From the NCBI RefSeq assembly GCF_014712675.1, contig NZ_JACXSI010000005.1, forward strand, positions 30,030-94,029: a stretch of DNA of 64,000 nucleotides. Direction: 5' to 3'. The stretch comes from Peribacillus faecalis (lineage in GTDB: Bacteria; Bacillota; Bacilli; Bacillales; DSM-1321). Positions 1 through 8,776 of this stretch are shown here, one piece after another. Both the position numbers and the translations under genes were made by a program. The notes below the pieces were generated by a model. The model did not search any database. It saw only the letters and a list, made by a program, of their open reading frames with translations, and was not told where the DNA came from. Within the stretch, counting starts at the first letter, position 1. Every line of letters starts with the position of its first letter.

Positions 1-42
1 CTCTGGTAAATTAGAATATACTAGCTTTCTATCGTAAATGGG

Positions 43-1158
43 TTAAATTTCCCCTTTTTCTTCTAATTCTAAAAACTGTTCAACAAGTGTCTTGTTTGAG
101 TTCTTTTTAGCTATTTCTTCCAACATTTTGCTTGCCTCTTCAATTATTTCTCGAACGTCCTTATAACCGGCTTCTTCAGCTGCTTTAATGGCTGGTTCCC
201 ATACAGAAGGAGGATTAATTGCTTCCTTCCAGCGAGCTGATTCTTCAGGTGAAAGTTGAACTATTCGTGCGCCCTCCTCTCTAGCAAGTTTTAATCCAGC
301 CATAGCATCGTCATAATATGCTTTACCCTCAACTTCTGCCGGAATTATATTAATATCTTCGATAACTTGCTTGACATCATCAGGCAGACTATTATAGACA
401 TCGGAATTAAATGCGATTCCAACCCATAGAAAAGCACCATTATGGCGGAAATCAGTAACCTGTTTTGAGACCTCTGCCATCTTATTAGATACTAGTGCAT
501 AAGGCGGAAATGGCACCACGTCAACAGTTCCTTTTTCAACTGCTCCATACGCATCACCAGAAGAAATGGAAACTGGGATCCCCCCCAGATTTTTCATAGC
601 AATAGAATCCGCTTCACCTATTCCTCTAATTTTTTTTCCTTTAAGATCTTCTAGCTTATCAAATTCAAAATTACTCATTAGTATATTATTGCTCCCGTTA
701 AACCACGCTACCGGTTCTACATTATGCTGTCTCCATTCCTCTTTTAATTCTGGAACTGTTTCCCACAAGTGAGTTTGCACTTCCAATCCATTTACCGCCA
801 AGTCATCTAAAAAGATTGGTTGCAGAGCATTTGATAGCGTTGTTTGACTTGGATTATAGGCACTTGATATAAAAGCAACATCAACAACCCCATCCCCTAA
901 TCCTTCAAGGGTACTAGCAGCATCAAGGGTAACTCCCCCAAAGCTGATATCAACTTTGACTTTACCAGCAGTTCTTTTTTCGAGCTCCTCTGCCCACGCT
1001 ATCATCCCCTTTGAATGAGCTGCTGATTCAAAAATCGGAGAGGAAGCTGTGAGCGTTATTTCCCCATCCTTAGAAGATTGACTAGCGCCGCCTGAACACC
1101 CAACAACAACTATCATGATAAAAAATAAAATAATAGAACTCGTGGCTAACTTTCTCAT
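43..1158 (-). CDS. TRAP transporter solute receptor, DctP family lipoprotein
   Basis: Extracytoplasmic receptor that binds a carboxylate-type ligand and hands it to a TRAP membrane complex. The 371-residue product starts with a lipoprotein signal peptide: basic start, hydrophobic run, lipobox VVGC with Cys21. The mature part has the DctP layout, including a GKKIRG segment carrying the arginine that in this family salt-bridges a ligand carboxylate. The ATG follows a strong AAGGGGGAA ribosome site. No dctQ or dctM membrane genes lie upstream; if present they would be downstream, left of the window edge. A consensus cre box sits about 180 bp upstream, so carbon catabolite control by CcpA is likely. 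The substrate cannot be told from sequence alone. Confidence 0.88.
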   Translation of the reverse strand: MRKLATSSIILFFIMIVVVGCSGGASQSSKDGEITLTASSPIFESAAHSKGMIAWAEELEKRTAGKVKVDISFGGVTLDAASTLEGLGDGVVDVAFISSAYNPSQTTLSNALQPIFLDDLAVNGLEVQTHLWETVPELKEEWRQHNVEPVAWFNGSNNILMSNFEFDKLEDLKGKKIRGIGEADSIAMKNLGGIPVSISSGDAYGAVEKGTVDVVPFPPYALVSNKMAEVSKQVTDFRHNGAFLWVGIAFNSDVYNSLPDDVKQVIEDINIIPAEVEGKAYYDDAMAGLKLAREEGARIVQLSPEESARWKEAINPPSVWEPAIKAAEEAGYKDVREIIEEASKMLEEIAKKNSNKTLVEQFLELEEKGEI

Positions 1159-1685
1159 TCTTTGTTCCCCCTTATAAATAATTAGACAAAGTACTTCATC
1201 TTCATTGGAACTTTGCTTGCTTTTCCAAACTTAATACATGAATCACTTTTCACTTTAGGTTTAAAAAAAATACCTGAATATCTTCAGAACAAATCGATCC
1301 TAAATACCAACTCGTGAGTCTTTATATGTCAATTATTTTGTTAGCGTTTTCATAAGTTTCCATAAAAAAATTGCATGTAATTTCTTCATTATTCGAAAGC
1401 TTAACTAAAATAGCAATGTAATATTAATTGAACCGAGACATACATTACTTTCCACTAGATTCTAAATGTTAATAATTCTAGAATTAAATCACCTACTTTG
1501 TTAATTTTGGTAATTATGGATATTTTTTGTTAAAGATATCATATTAAATTACCATAAAATTGTCAATTGTATATTTCCATTTTTTGCATATTGTTGCAGT
1601 TCGTTTATAGCAAGCTATATAAGAACAAATAATGAATAATATTAAAGATATGTAGATATTAATGAACTTAAGACAAGTATTTTGA
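1159..1685. other. AT-rich intergenic region upstream of the TRAP receptor
   Basis: No ORF with a ribosome site was seen in this stretch of more than 500 bases. It should hold the promoter of the TRAP receptor gene on the minus strand. The only clear site is the cre box at 1339-1352; the remainder is AT-rich without obvious repeats. Confidence 0.6.
1339..1352 (-). promoter_or_regulatory. cre box (CcpA site)
   Basis: Read on the minus strand the site is TGAAAACGCTAACA, which fits the Bacillus cre consensus TGWAARCGYTWNCW at all 14 positions. It lies about 180 bp upstream of the TRAP receptor start. Catabolite repression of this transporter by CcpA is inferred. Confidence 0.7.
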
Positions 1686-1717
1686 AAAACACGACAGATT
1701 CCCACCTGTCGTGTTTT
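1686..1717 (-). terminator. Rho-independent terminator of the sulfonate-type ABC operon
   Basis: Perfect 12-bp inverted repeat AAAACACGACAG / CTGTCGTGTTTT with an 8-nt loop, just past the stop codon of the substrate-binding protein gene. Confidence 0.85.
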
Positions 1718-1727
1718 ATGATGCCCT

Positions 1728-2741
1728 TTATTTATCTACTTCTGCCAAATACTCTTTATTAACTAAACCATCAATATCATCACTCGTAATATAACCTGCA
1801 TCTTTACTGATTTTCGCCATTTCTTTTATAACATCTTCGTTCAATGCATATGTCGGGATTGTTCTTTCCATCGCTTTTGTCACTTCTTCTAAGGATAATT
1901 CTTTACCTGTAATTTCTTTAATGTGATTAATAAACAAATCAATAGCTTCTTCTTTATTTTCATTAATGTAATCAATTGCTTTTACATGAGCTGCTAAAAT
2001 TTTCTTCGTCAATTCAGGATTAGCTTTTGTAAATTTGTTTGTGCCGACAAATACTGTGTTTGTTGAATCTTTTCCCCAAGCAAATTCGTCTGCATCAAGC
2101 AATACTTTCGCATTGGCATTCGTTTCTAAGTTCACGCCCCAAGGCTCTTGTGTAGCCGCTGCATCCACATCTTTTTGTAAAAATAACGTTGCAGTATCCG
2201 CAGGAGCTTGCTTCATCGTTTCAACTGTTCCACCACTCGTCTTAACATCCAATCCCGCATCTTTCAATGCTTTCATTAACATAATATCTTGTGTCGAACC
2301 GATTGTCGGTATCGCTACACGTTTACCTGCTAAATCTTCCACACTTTCGATGCCTGCATCTTCACGTACCACTAGAACTGCTCCAGCATTTACCGCACCG
2401 GCTAAAATTTGATGTGCCGGATTTTTAATGTAGTTATTTAAAACTGGTGTAGGCCCGACTGTTCCAACGTCAATATTGTTTGTCGACATCGCTTCCATAA
2501 ATGCACTTCCATCTGGGAACGTTTTTGTTTCAATTTTAATCTCTTCGCCTAACTCTTCTTCAAAATAGCCTTTTTCCAAAGCGACAATTGTTGATATATG
2601 CGTTAAGTTAGGAAAATAGCCGATTCTTACTTTGCTTGCTTCTCCGCCTTCAGAAGCTGTATCATCACTATTACCGCATCCCGCTAAAATCATACCTATA
2701 CTTAAAAGTAAAACTAGCAAACTTATTTTCAATCGTTTCAT
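1728..2741 (-). CDS. ABC transporter substrate-binding lipoprotein, SsuA/TauA (NMT1) type
   Basis: Extracellular binding lipoprotein of an aliphatic sulfonate, taurine, nitrate or similar importer. The 337-residue product has a lipobox LAGC with Cys22, then an SsuA-like bilobed fold (IGYFPNLTH near the start, TVGPTPVLN, and a PTIGSTQDI segment in the ligand cleft). It is the last gene of a three-gene operon transcribed ATPase, permease, binding protein, and is followed by a strong terminator. No sulfonate monooxygenase or nitrate reductase gene lies nearby, so the substrate stays open. Confidence 0.88.
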   Translation of the reverse strand: MKRLKISLLVLLLSIGMILAGCGNSDDTASEGGEASKVRIGYFPNLTHISTIVALEKGYFEEELGEEIKIETKTFPDGSAFMEAMSTNNIDVGTVGPTPVLNNYIKNPAHQILAGAVNAGAVLVVREDAGIESVEDLAGKRVAIPTIGSTQDIMLMKALKDAGLDVKTSGGTVETMKQAPADTATLFLQKDVDAAATQEPWGVNLETNANAKVLLDADEFAWGKDSTNTVFVGTNKFTKANPELTKKILAAHVKAIDYINENKEEAIDLFINHIKEITGKELSLEEVTKAMERTIPTYALNEDVIKEMAKISKDAGYITSDDIDGLVNKEYLAEVDK

Positions 2742-2770
2742 GTTTATTTACCCCTTTATTGTAAGTTAAA

Positions 2771-3556
2771 TTAAATACTTGCTTGCAAACCCCATTTTTT
2801 CGCCACTTTCTTCTCCATACGCAAAAACACTAAATTATCCATGATTGTTCCTATTACACCAATAATAATCATAATGCTTAGAACAAGATCCATCGCCTGC
2901 AAAGAACGGCCCATATCCAACAGTTGACCAAGTCCGCCGCTGCCGCCTAACAATTCACCCGCCATAATCGCTCTCCACGCGAATGCCCAAGCAACACGCA
3001 AACCGGAGATTAAGTGCGGAACTGATGATGGTAAAACGACCGTTCGGAACAAATGAAATCCGGATGAACCCATCGTTTTCGCCACTTTTAAATGAAGCGG
3101 AGAAACATTTTTAAACCCTGTGCTTGATGTAACGGTCATCGTCCATGTAGCTCCGATTGTCACAATAAACATGATTGACGTAAAACCTAATCCAAACCAG
3201 ACAATCGCCAACGGAAACCAGACAATACTTGGTATTGATTGCAGTGCTGTCACCAAAAAACCGATTGTATCATCCAATAATTTATATTTTGTAATCAAAT
3301 AACCTAACGTTAAACCAATCGTAATCGCAATCGCAAACCCCAACAGCAAACGACCAAAAGTAATCAATGTTGCTTCCAAAATAAGACCGGATGCAAACCC
3401 TTCTACTAATGTTTTCATTACCGATACGCCACCCGGTTCATTAGGAATGATGATCGGCGGCCATAAAAAGGCCGGAAACATACCTGACTTAGATATCGCT
3501 TCCCAAATTACGATTAGGATCGAGATGAAGATAATTCTTCTTAAGGCTGTAATCAC
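2771..3556 (-). CDS. ABC transporter permease, SsuC/TauC type
   Basis: Membrane permease of the importer encoded with the flanking ATPase and binding protein. The 261 residues show about six hydrophobic segments and the BPD_transp_1 cytoplasmic loop (RTVVLPSSVPHLISGLRVA), which couples to the ATPase. The start is a GTG at 3556, placed by an AAGGAGG site 9 nt upstream. That start lies inside the end of the ATPase gene, giving a 68-bp overlap and probable translational coupling. Confidence 0.9.
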   Translation of the reverse strand: MITALRRIIFISILIVIWEAISKSGMFPAFLWPPIIIPNEPGGVSVMKTLVEGFASGLILEATLITFGRLLLGFAIAITIGLTLGYLITKYKLLDDTIGFLVTALQSIPSIVWFPLAIVWFGLGFTSIMFIVTIGATWTMTVTSSTGFKNVSPLHLKVAKTMGSSGFHLFRTVVLPSSVPHLISGLRVAWAFAWRAIMAGELLGGSGGLGQLLDMGRSLQAMDLVLSIMIIIGVIGTIMDNLVFLRMEKKVAKKWGLQASI

Positions 3557-4334
3557 TTCCCATTTCCTCCTTCAACACTTTCTCCATTTCCTTTTCCAGT
3601 TCATTCAATATTTTGTTTTCGAGATCGACCAGCACACTGTCAGAGGCAACTCGCGGTCTGGCCGCTTGTACTCTGAATTCTTTTTTGATTGTTCCCGGAC
3701 GAGTTCCCATTAACACGATGCGATCCGATAGCATAACTGCCTCACGAATGTTATGAGTGATGAAAATAATCGTTTTCCCCGTCTCCAAATAAATCGATTC
3801 TAATTCTTTATGCAAAACCATTCTCGTTTGCTCATCGAGTGCTGCAAACGGTTCATCCATCAATAAAATATCCGGATCCATGACGAGCGCTCTGGCAATC
3901 GCGACACGCTGCTTCATTCCGCCTGATAATTCATGGGGAAAAGCATGAATGAATTTTCCTAAATGGACCATTTGCAGCCCCTCAATCGCTTTCGCTTTCG
4001 CTTCTTCCTTTTTCATTTTTTTCAATAATAAACCGTACATGACATTATCTAATACACTCATCCACGGAAACAGCCCGGATTCCTGAAAAACGACTATACG
4101 ATCCTGTCCCGGACCTTTAATCGCCTTGCCTTCAACGAGCAATTCTCCCGAACTGGCTGTCTCTAAGCCGGCAATTAAATTGAGAATCGTCGATTTTCCG
4201 CACCCCGAAGGTCCTAAAATTGAGATAAATTCTCCTTTGTCAATCATTAAATTTATATTATCCAAAACATGCAATGTTTGGTTTTTACCATTTTGAAAAT
4301 CTTTATTGATTTGCTGCAAAACAACTTGTAACAT
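3489..4334 (-). CDS. ABC transporter ATPase, SsuB/TauB type
   Basis: Cytoplasmic ATP-hydrolysing subunit of the importer. Walker A is GPSGCGKST at residues 41-49, the signature is LSGGM at 136-140 and Walker B is ILLMDEP at 156-162, with the H-loop in FITHN. Length is 281 residues, a little longer than SsuB; the extra C-terminal tail is the part overlapping the permease gene. It is the first gene of the operon, divergent from a Crp/Fnr-type regulator gene. The 16-bp palindrome in the shared intergenic region probably controls it. Confidence 0.92.
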   Translation of the reverse strand: MLQVVLQQINKDFQNGKNQTLHVLDNINLMIDKGEFISILGPSGCGKSTILNLIAGLETASSGELLVEGKAIKGPGQDRIVVFQESGLFPWMSVLDNVMYGLLLKKMKKEEAKAKAIEGLQMVHLGKFIHAFPHELSGGMKQRVAIARALVMDPDILLMDEPFAALDEQTRMVLHKELESIYLETGKTIIFITHNIREAVMLSDRIVLMGTRPGTIKKEFRVQAARPRVASDSVLVDLENKILNELEKEMEKVLKEEMGSDYSLKKNYLHLDPNRNLGSDI

Positions 4335-4427
4335 GATGCTGATCCGCCCCTTTAACCTTCACTTTTAAAACCAAGTTAATAGATATGAATTATAAGTGTT
4401 ATTCTACAGACAATTCTGTTTACTTTC

Positions 4428-4443
4428 TGTCGGATATCCGACA
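4428..4443. promoter_or_regulatory. Perfect 16-bp palindrome, candidate Crp/Fnr-family operator
   Basis: The sequence TGTCGGATATCCGACA is a perfect dyad. Its 5-6-5 layout (TGTCG, six bases, CGACA) parallels the Crp site TGTGA-N6-TCACA. It lies in the 188-bp gap between the divergent ABC operon (start 4334) and the Crp/Fnr regulator gene (start 4523), about 80-95 bp from each. Binding by the adjacent regulator is inferred. Confidence 0.6.
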
Positions 4444-4522
4444 ATTAGGCAAAAAATATAACTTTTTCAGGAATAAAGTGTAGAATAAAGAAAAAGTTGG
4501 CGTTTCAAAGGGGAGCAGGAAA

Positions 4523-5176
4523 ATGGAAAAAGCGGACTATAACGAGCTTAAAGCCGTCATTAAACATTATGGGGTTATAAAACAGTACAAAAAGAATGAA
4601 TATATTTTTCAAATAAACGATCCTGCTAATCATATATATTTGCTGGAAAATGGCTGGGTAAAAATTGCTCAAGACTGTGGAGATGGAAATGGAGTCACTC
4701 TTTCGCTCCATCAAGCAGGCAACATGTTCGGCTTAGCAGAACCTATGGTTCAAATGGCACAGCGAACAAAAGATGCCCGCTGTTTGACCGATTGTCACAT
4801 TATCTCTTTAGATACAACAACGCTTTACTCACTCATTAAACAGCATCCGGAATTATCGCTTTCTATTACCGCTGTTTTATCACACAATATTTTGCATACG
4901 CAAAACCTCGTCGGCTCGTTGATTAATAAACCTGTTCCGACAAGGTTAGCTTCATTGCTAATGCAATTTTCTGAAGAGGTAAATGATAAACGTTATGTCG
5001 AACTGCCGATTACTCATGAAGAAATCTCTTTTTTAATCGGCTGCAGCAGACAATCTGTCACCGAGATATTGAATAAATGGCGAACGCAGCAGTATATCGA
5101 CTACGATAGAAGGAAAGTCGTGATTCATGATTGTGACGCCTTATTTCAACAAAAAAGCGACCCATTTCATATCTGA
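4523..5176 (+). CDS. Crp/Fnr family transcriptional regulator
   Basis: Likely ligand- or redox-responsive regulator of the divergent sulfonate/nitrate-type ABC operon. The 217 residues hold an N-terminal cyclic-nucleotide-binding-like beta-roll (about residues 15-110), a dimer helix, and a C-terminal winged helix. The helix-turn-helix spans about residues 164-184 with recognition segment SRQSVTEIL. There is no N-terminal cysteine cluster of the Fnr kind. Cysteines are scattered (52, 87, 91, 174, 204), so an iron-sulfur cluster is not obvious. The effector is unknown. Confidence 0.88.
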   Translation: MEKADYNELKAVIKHYGVIKQYKKNEYIFQINDPANHIYLLENGWVKIAQDCGDGNGVTLSLHQAGNMFGLAEPMVQMAQRTKDARCLTDCHIISLDTTTLYSLIKQHPELSLSITAVLSHNILHTQNLVGSLINKPVPTRLASLLMQFSEEVNDKRYVELPITHEEISFLIGCSRQSVTEILNKWRTQQYIDYDRRKVVIHDCDALFQQKSDPFHI

Positions 5177-5193
5177 ATGGATCGCCTTTTTGT
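5151..5193 (+). terminator. Terminator overlapping the end of the Crp/Fnr gene
   Basis: An A-rich arm followed by GCGACCCATT and a downstream arm AATGGATCGCC ending in TTTTT form a nearly perfect hairpin. Its left arm lies inside the last codons of the regulator gene. Confidence 0.65.
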
Positions 5194-5227
5194 TCAATAC
5201 ACTATAAGAATGGTTATAACAAGTGTA

Positions 5228-5375
5228 TCAACGTGCAGCTCCAGCGCCTATTGCCCTTCGGCACCCCCCTGCGATAAGTCAACATCGAATCACTGTCGTA
5301 CTTCGAGTTTCCTATATCTTGGTCGGCGGCCTCCAGTTCATAAGGTGCTAGACAGGGACGCTTGCGCTTTTATTC
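5228..5375. repeat. Candidate dispersed intergenic repeat element
   Basis: A GC-richer block bounded by GCAGCTCCAGCGCC on the left and GGACGCTTGCGCTTTTATTC on the right. It sits between the convergent Crp/Fnr and nadE genes and matches no coding pattern. The edge motifs (CTCCAGCGCC and CGCTTGCGCTTTT) resemble, from memory, an intergenic repeat common in Bacillaceae genomes. Repetition elsewhere in the genome cannot be seen from this window. Confidence 0.5.
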
Positions 5376-6206
5376 TTATTGCCACCAAGTATCAAAAACA
5401 GTAATTGGTCCGTATCGTTTATGTTCAGTCTTTTTGTACCAGCCCTCTATTTTCGCTTTTGCTGTATCCTCGACTGGCTTTCCTTCTAGATAATCATCAA
5501 TATCCTCATACGTAACGCCAAGCGCAACTTCATCAGGCAATTGTGGCTTATCATCTTCAAGATCTGCTGTCGGCTTCTTTAAGTATAAATGCTCAGGACA
5601 GCCAAGCATTTTCAAAATAGCTTTCCCTTGACGCTTCGTTAAACGATACAACGGCGCCAAATCACATGCTCCGTCACCATGTTTTGTGAAAAATCCTGTT
5701 AATGCTTCTGCTGCATGGTCAGTTCCTAAAACAGCACCGTGGTAAATGCCTGCTAAATCATATTGAACTTTCATGCGCTCACGGGCTTTGACATTCCCTT
5801 TAAGAAAATGACTAAGCTGCTTGCCTGTTGCATCTTCGACAGATGCCACGCTTGCATCGACAGCAGCTTTTATATTCACCGTTACCGTCAAGCTCGGCTC
5901 AATCCATTTAATTGCATCTTGGCAATCATCCTCGTCCATTTGCACACCATACGGCAGGCGCACTGCAACAAATGTATATTCATCGCTGCCTGCTTCTTCA
6001 TTTAGTTCATTAACCGCTGTCTGCGCCATATAGCCGCAAAGCGTTGAATCCTGGCCTCCGGAAATCCCTAGAACCAAGCTTTTCAAAAAAGAATGCTTTT
6101 TTAAATATGATTTCATGAAGTCAACACTTCGTCTGAATTCTTGTTCCGGATCAATAGTAGGTTTTGTTTTTAATGTATGTATAATTTCTTCTTGAATAGT
6201 TTTCAT
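5376..6206 (-). CDS. nadE: Ammonia-dependent NAD+ synthetase
   Basis: Makes NAD+ from deamido-NAD+, ATP and ammonia in the last step of NAD synthesis, in the cytosol. The 276-residue length is that of the ammonia-dependent Bacillus/E. coli type with no glutaminase domain. The PP-loop SGGQDS is at residues 49-54, and the conserved [12 protein letters not shown] and [13 protein letters not shown] segments are present. It is monocistronic: the downstream neighbour is convergent, and upstream lies the terminal gene of the acyl-CoA cluster about 100 bp away. Confidence 0.96.
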   Translation of the reverse strand: MKTIQEEIIHTLKTKPTIDPEQEFRRSVDFMKSYLKKHSFLKSLVLGISGGQDSTLCGYMAQTAVNELNEEAGSDEYTFVAVRLPYGVQMDEDDCQDAIKWIEPSLTVTVNIKAAVDASVASVEDATGKQLSHFLKGNVKARERMKVQYDLAGIYHGAVLGTDHAAEALTGFFTKHGDGACDLAPLYRLTKRQGKAILKMLGCPEHLYLKKPTADLEDDKPQLPDEVALGVTYEDIDDYLEGKPVEDTAKAKIEGWYKKTEHKRYGPITVFDTWWQ

Positions 6207-6313
6207 ATTTAAAACCTTCTTTCATTTAGCTTGGTTCTAATTTTACCATAAGTAATATGCTGTTTTAACCCATTGGAACAAACATTTTATTCCAAATGTC
6301 AGATTTCATCACA

Positions 6314-7840
6314 TTACACAGGATATACCCCATGCTTTCTGTCTGTAAAAGAAATCTGCTTGCTCCTGTACGCAGCAAATCGTTCAATCAGTTCTTGGCG
6401 CAAATTATTCGGATGAACGATGCAGTCGACGATCATTTCTGACGCCAAATGATAAATATTGATGTCTTTACGATATTCTTCCCGTTTTTCTTCAATAAAT
6501 GACTGTCTTTGCTCAGGTAGAAGCGATTGGATTTTCTTCGCATAAACAGCATTCACCGCCGCCTCAGGACCCATAACGGCTATATTCGCTGTCGGCAAGG
6601 CAATACAACAGTCGGGCTCAAATGCAGGCCCTGCCATCGCATAAAGACCTGCTCCATATGCTTTGCGGACAATAACAGATATTTTCGGGACGGTCACCTC
6701 ACTCATTGCCGCAATCATTTTTGCTCCATGACGGATAATACCAGCCTGCTCCACTTTCGAGCCAATCATGAAACCCGGAATATCAGCCAAAAACAATAGC
6801 GGAATATGAAAGGCATCGCATAATGCTATAAACTTCGCCGCTTTATCTGCGCTGTCATGGAACAAAACGCCACCTTTTACACGGGGCTGATTCGCTATAA
6901 TGCCAACTGCTTGACCATTCAATCTGGCCAAACCGGTTATCAATTCAGGAGCATATAGTTTCTTAATCTCTAAAAAGCTATCACAATCTACGAGATGATT
7001 GACCAATTCATACATATTAAACGGTACATTTTGATTAGCAGGAATTATTTGTTCCAATGTTTTCTCACCGTTGCACCCTTTTGCTTCTTCTTCAGGAGGT
7101 GCTTCTTTATAATTTTGTGGAAAATAACGAATATAATTTTGAGCAAATCGCAGCGCTTCTTCCTCAGACTGAACTAACACATCTCCGCACCCGGAAACCG
7201 AGCAATGCATTTTCGCGCCTCCCATTTCCTCTTCTGTCACTTTTTCACCAATTACCATTTCCGCCATTCGCGGAGAGCCTAAGTACATGGAGGCATTGCC
7301 CTTCACCATCACGACGATATCGCAAAAAGCCGGAATGTACGCGCCGCCTGCAGCTGAAGGGCCAAATAACAAGCATATTTGCGGGACACGTCCTGAAAGC
7401 TTCACTTGGTTGTAAAAAATCCGTCCTGCTCCGCGCCTCCCTGGAAACATCATCACTTGATCGGTAATACGTGCGCCTGCAGAGTCGACTAAATAAAAAA
7501 TCGGAGTATTCAGCTTCATAGCTGTTTCTTGAATACGGATGATTTTTTCAACTGTACGCGCTCCCCATGAGCCCGCTTTTACTGTTGAATCATTCGCCAT
7601 CACACAAATTTTGCGTCCATGGATTTTACCGATAGCTGTAATGACGCCGTCAGAAGGCAAATCCGCTTGATCGCAATTCGCGAAAAAACCGTCTTCCAAC
7701 ATTTCGCCATCATCAAATAAAAGTTTCAATCTTTCTCTCGCATGAAGTTTGCCTTTTTGTTTATTTTGTTCGTGATATTTTTCCGCTCCACCTTGTTTAA
7801 TACGCTCGACTGCTTGCGAAAACAGATCTGTCTCTGACAT
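6314..7840 (-). CDS. yngE: Acyl-CoA carboxylase beta subunit (methylcrotonyl-/propionyl-CoA carboxylase, YngE-like)
   Basis: Carboxyltransferase half of a biotin-dependent acyl-CoA carboxylase, moving CO2 from carboxybiotin to 3-methylcrotonyl-CoA or propionyl-CoA. The 508 residues contain the N-lobe CoA site (SAGARI, GPSAAGGAYIPAF) and C-lobe biotin-site segment (ADIPGFMIG, then KAYGAGLYAMAG). The partner genes yngF-like and yngJ-like upstream point to leucine breakdown, hence a methylcrotonyl-CoA role. The biotin carboxylase and BCCP subunits it needs are absent from this window. It is the last gene of the run, 13 bp after the hydratase gene. Confidence 0.88.
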   Translation of the reverse strand: MSETDLFSQAVERIKQGGAEKYHEQNKQKGKLHARERLKLLFDDGEMLEDGFFANCDQADLPSDGVITAIGKIHGRKICVMANDSTVKAGSWGARTVEKIIRIQETAMKLNTPIFYLVDSAGARITDQVMMFPGRRGAGRIFYNQVKLSGRVPQICLLFGPSAAGGAYIPAFCDIVVMVKGNASMYLGSPRMAEMVIGEKVTEEEMGGAKMHCSVSGCGDVLVQSEEEALRFAQNYIRYFPQNYKEAPPEEEAKGCNGEKTLEQIIPANQNVPFNMYELVNHLVDCDSFLEIKKLYAPELITGLARLNGQAVGIIANQPRVKGGVLFHDSADKAAKFIALCDAFHIPLLFLADIPGFMIGSKVEQAGIIRHGAKMIAAMSEVTVPKISVIVRKAYGAGLYAMAGPAFEPDCCIALPTANIAVMGPEAAVNAVYAKKIQSLLPEQRQSFIEEKREEYRKDINIYHLASEMIVDCIVHPNNLRQELIERFAAYRSKQISFTDRKHGVYPV

Positions 7841-7853
7841 ATTTTTTAGCTCC

Positions 7854-8627
7854 TTATTTTCCTTTAAATTCGGGCTGTCTTTTTTCCGCGAACGCTCGCA
7901 ATCCTTCTAGGCGATCCATTGTAGGAATCGTTGCGTCGTAGCACCATTCTTCAATCTTAAGACCCGTGTGTAAATCTGTCTCCATCCCGTAATGAATTGC
8001 TTTTTTAGCTTCTGCCAATGCGATCGGTGCATTCTTAATGATTGACCTGGCCAGCAATAACGTTTCTTGCGGAAGCTCTTCAACTGAAACCGCTTTTGTT
8101 ATTAAGCCCAATTCCTCTGCTTCAATACAATTCAGCCTTCTTCCCGTGAATATCAATTCTTTCGCCCTTGCCACTCCTATTAATCTTGGCAACCGCTGTG
8201 TGCCCCCTGCTCCGGGTATAATGCCCAGTGACGTTTCCGGCAATGCGAACTTGGCATTTGTAGAGGCTATTCGCAAATCGCACGCCAACGCAAGCTCAAA
8301 GCCTCCTCCAAGCGCCAAACCATTCACACTTGCAATGACAGGTTGCGGCATTGATTCAATTACCGACAATGTATCTCCAATTAAAGAAACCGCATTTCTG
8401 ACAGACGATTCAGGCAGTTCTTTTCTTTCTTTTAAATCCGCTCCGGCACTAAATACTTTGTGTCCTCTTCCGGTGATGATTATACAACGAACATGGCGAT
8501 TGCTCCTCAAGTTGATAAACGTCGCTTTTAATTCCTCCAGCAAATCTCTGCTCAGCGCATTTGCTGCCTTTGGACGATTTAAGGTGATTGTCACAATCGC
8601 TTCTTCTTCATTAGTCACTAAAGTCAT
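7854..8627 (-). CDS. yngF: Enoyl-CoA hydratase, probable methylglutaconyl-CoA hydratase (YngF-like)
   Basis: Crotonase-fold hydratase predicted to add water to 3-methylglutaconyl-CoA in leucine degradation. The oxyanion-hole segments (SAGADLKE, LALGGGFELALACD) and both general acid/base glutamates (FELA and LPETSLGIIPGAGG) are present, so it should be an active hydratase. The ATG at 8627 is preferred because GAGGTG lies 6 nt upstream; an in-frame GTG at 8636 overlaps that site. Neighbours are the carboxylase (13 bp downstream) and an acyl-CoA dehydrogenase gene upstream. Confidence 0.87.
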   Translation of the reverse strand: MTLVTNEEEAIVTITLNRPKAANALSRDLLEELKATFINLRSNRHVRCIIITGRGHKVFSAGADLKERKELPESSVRNAVSLIGDTLSVIESMPQPVIASVNGLALGGGFELALACDLRIASTNAKFALPETSLGIIPGAGGTQRLPRLIGVARAKELIFTGRRLNCIEAEELGLITKAVSVEELPQETLLLARSIIKNAPIALAEAKKAIHYGMETDLHTGLKIEEWCYDATIPTMDRLEGLRAFAEKRQPEFKGK

Positions 8628-8657
8628 CTGCAACACCTCACTACCTTAATCAGCTGA

Positions 8658-8688
8658 TTGTCAAAATAATGTCGCCTTCATTTGACAA
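8658..8688. promoter_or_regulatory. Inverted repeat between yngF-like and yngJ-like genes
   Basis: TTGTCAAA at 8658-8665 and its exact reverse complement TTTGACAA at 8681-8688, separated by 15 nt. There is no T-run, so it is a candidate operator or an mRNA hairpin rather than a clear terminator. Confidence 0.35.
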
Positions 8689-8776
8689 AATTGCCTTCTT
8701 TCACTAGAAGCTTAAACACAACGTGCAATCGAGGCTTGGATGCCCACCAAATAGCTATCCCCTTTTTCCTCATGCT

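Noticed and set aside
5177-5404. 75-residue plus-strand frame after the Crp/Fnr gene
   Set aside because: It reads through the repeat-like block and a terminator, with low-complexity Ser/Cys content and no ribosome site.
7057-7467. 136-residue plus-strand frame inside the carboxylase gene
   Set aside because: Antisense shadow of a well-conserved enzyme gene.
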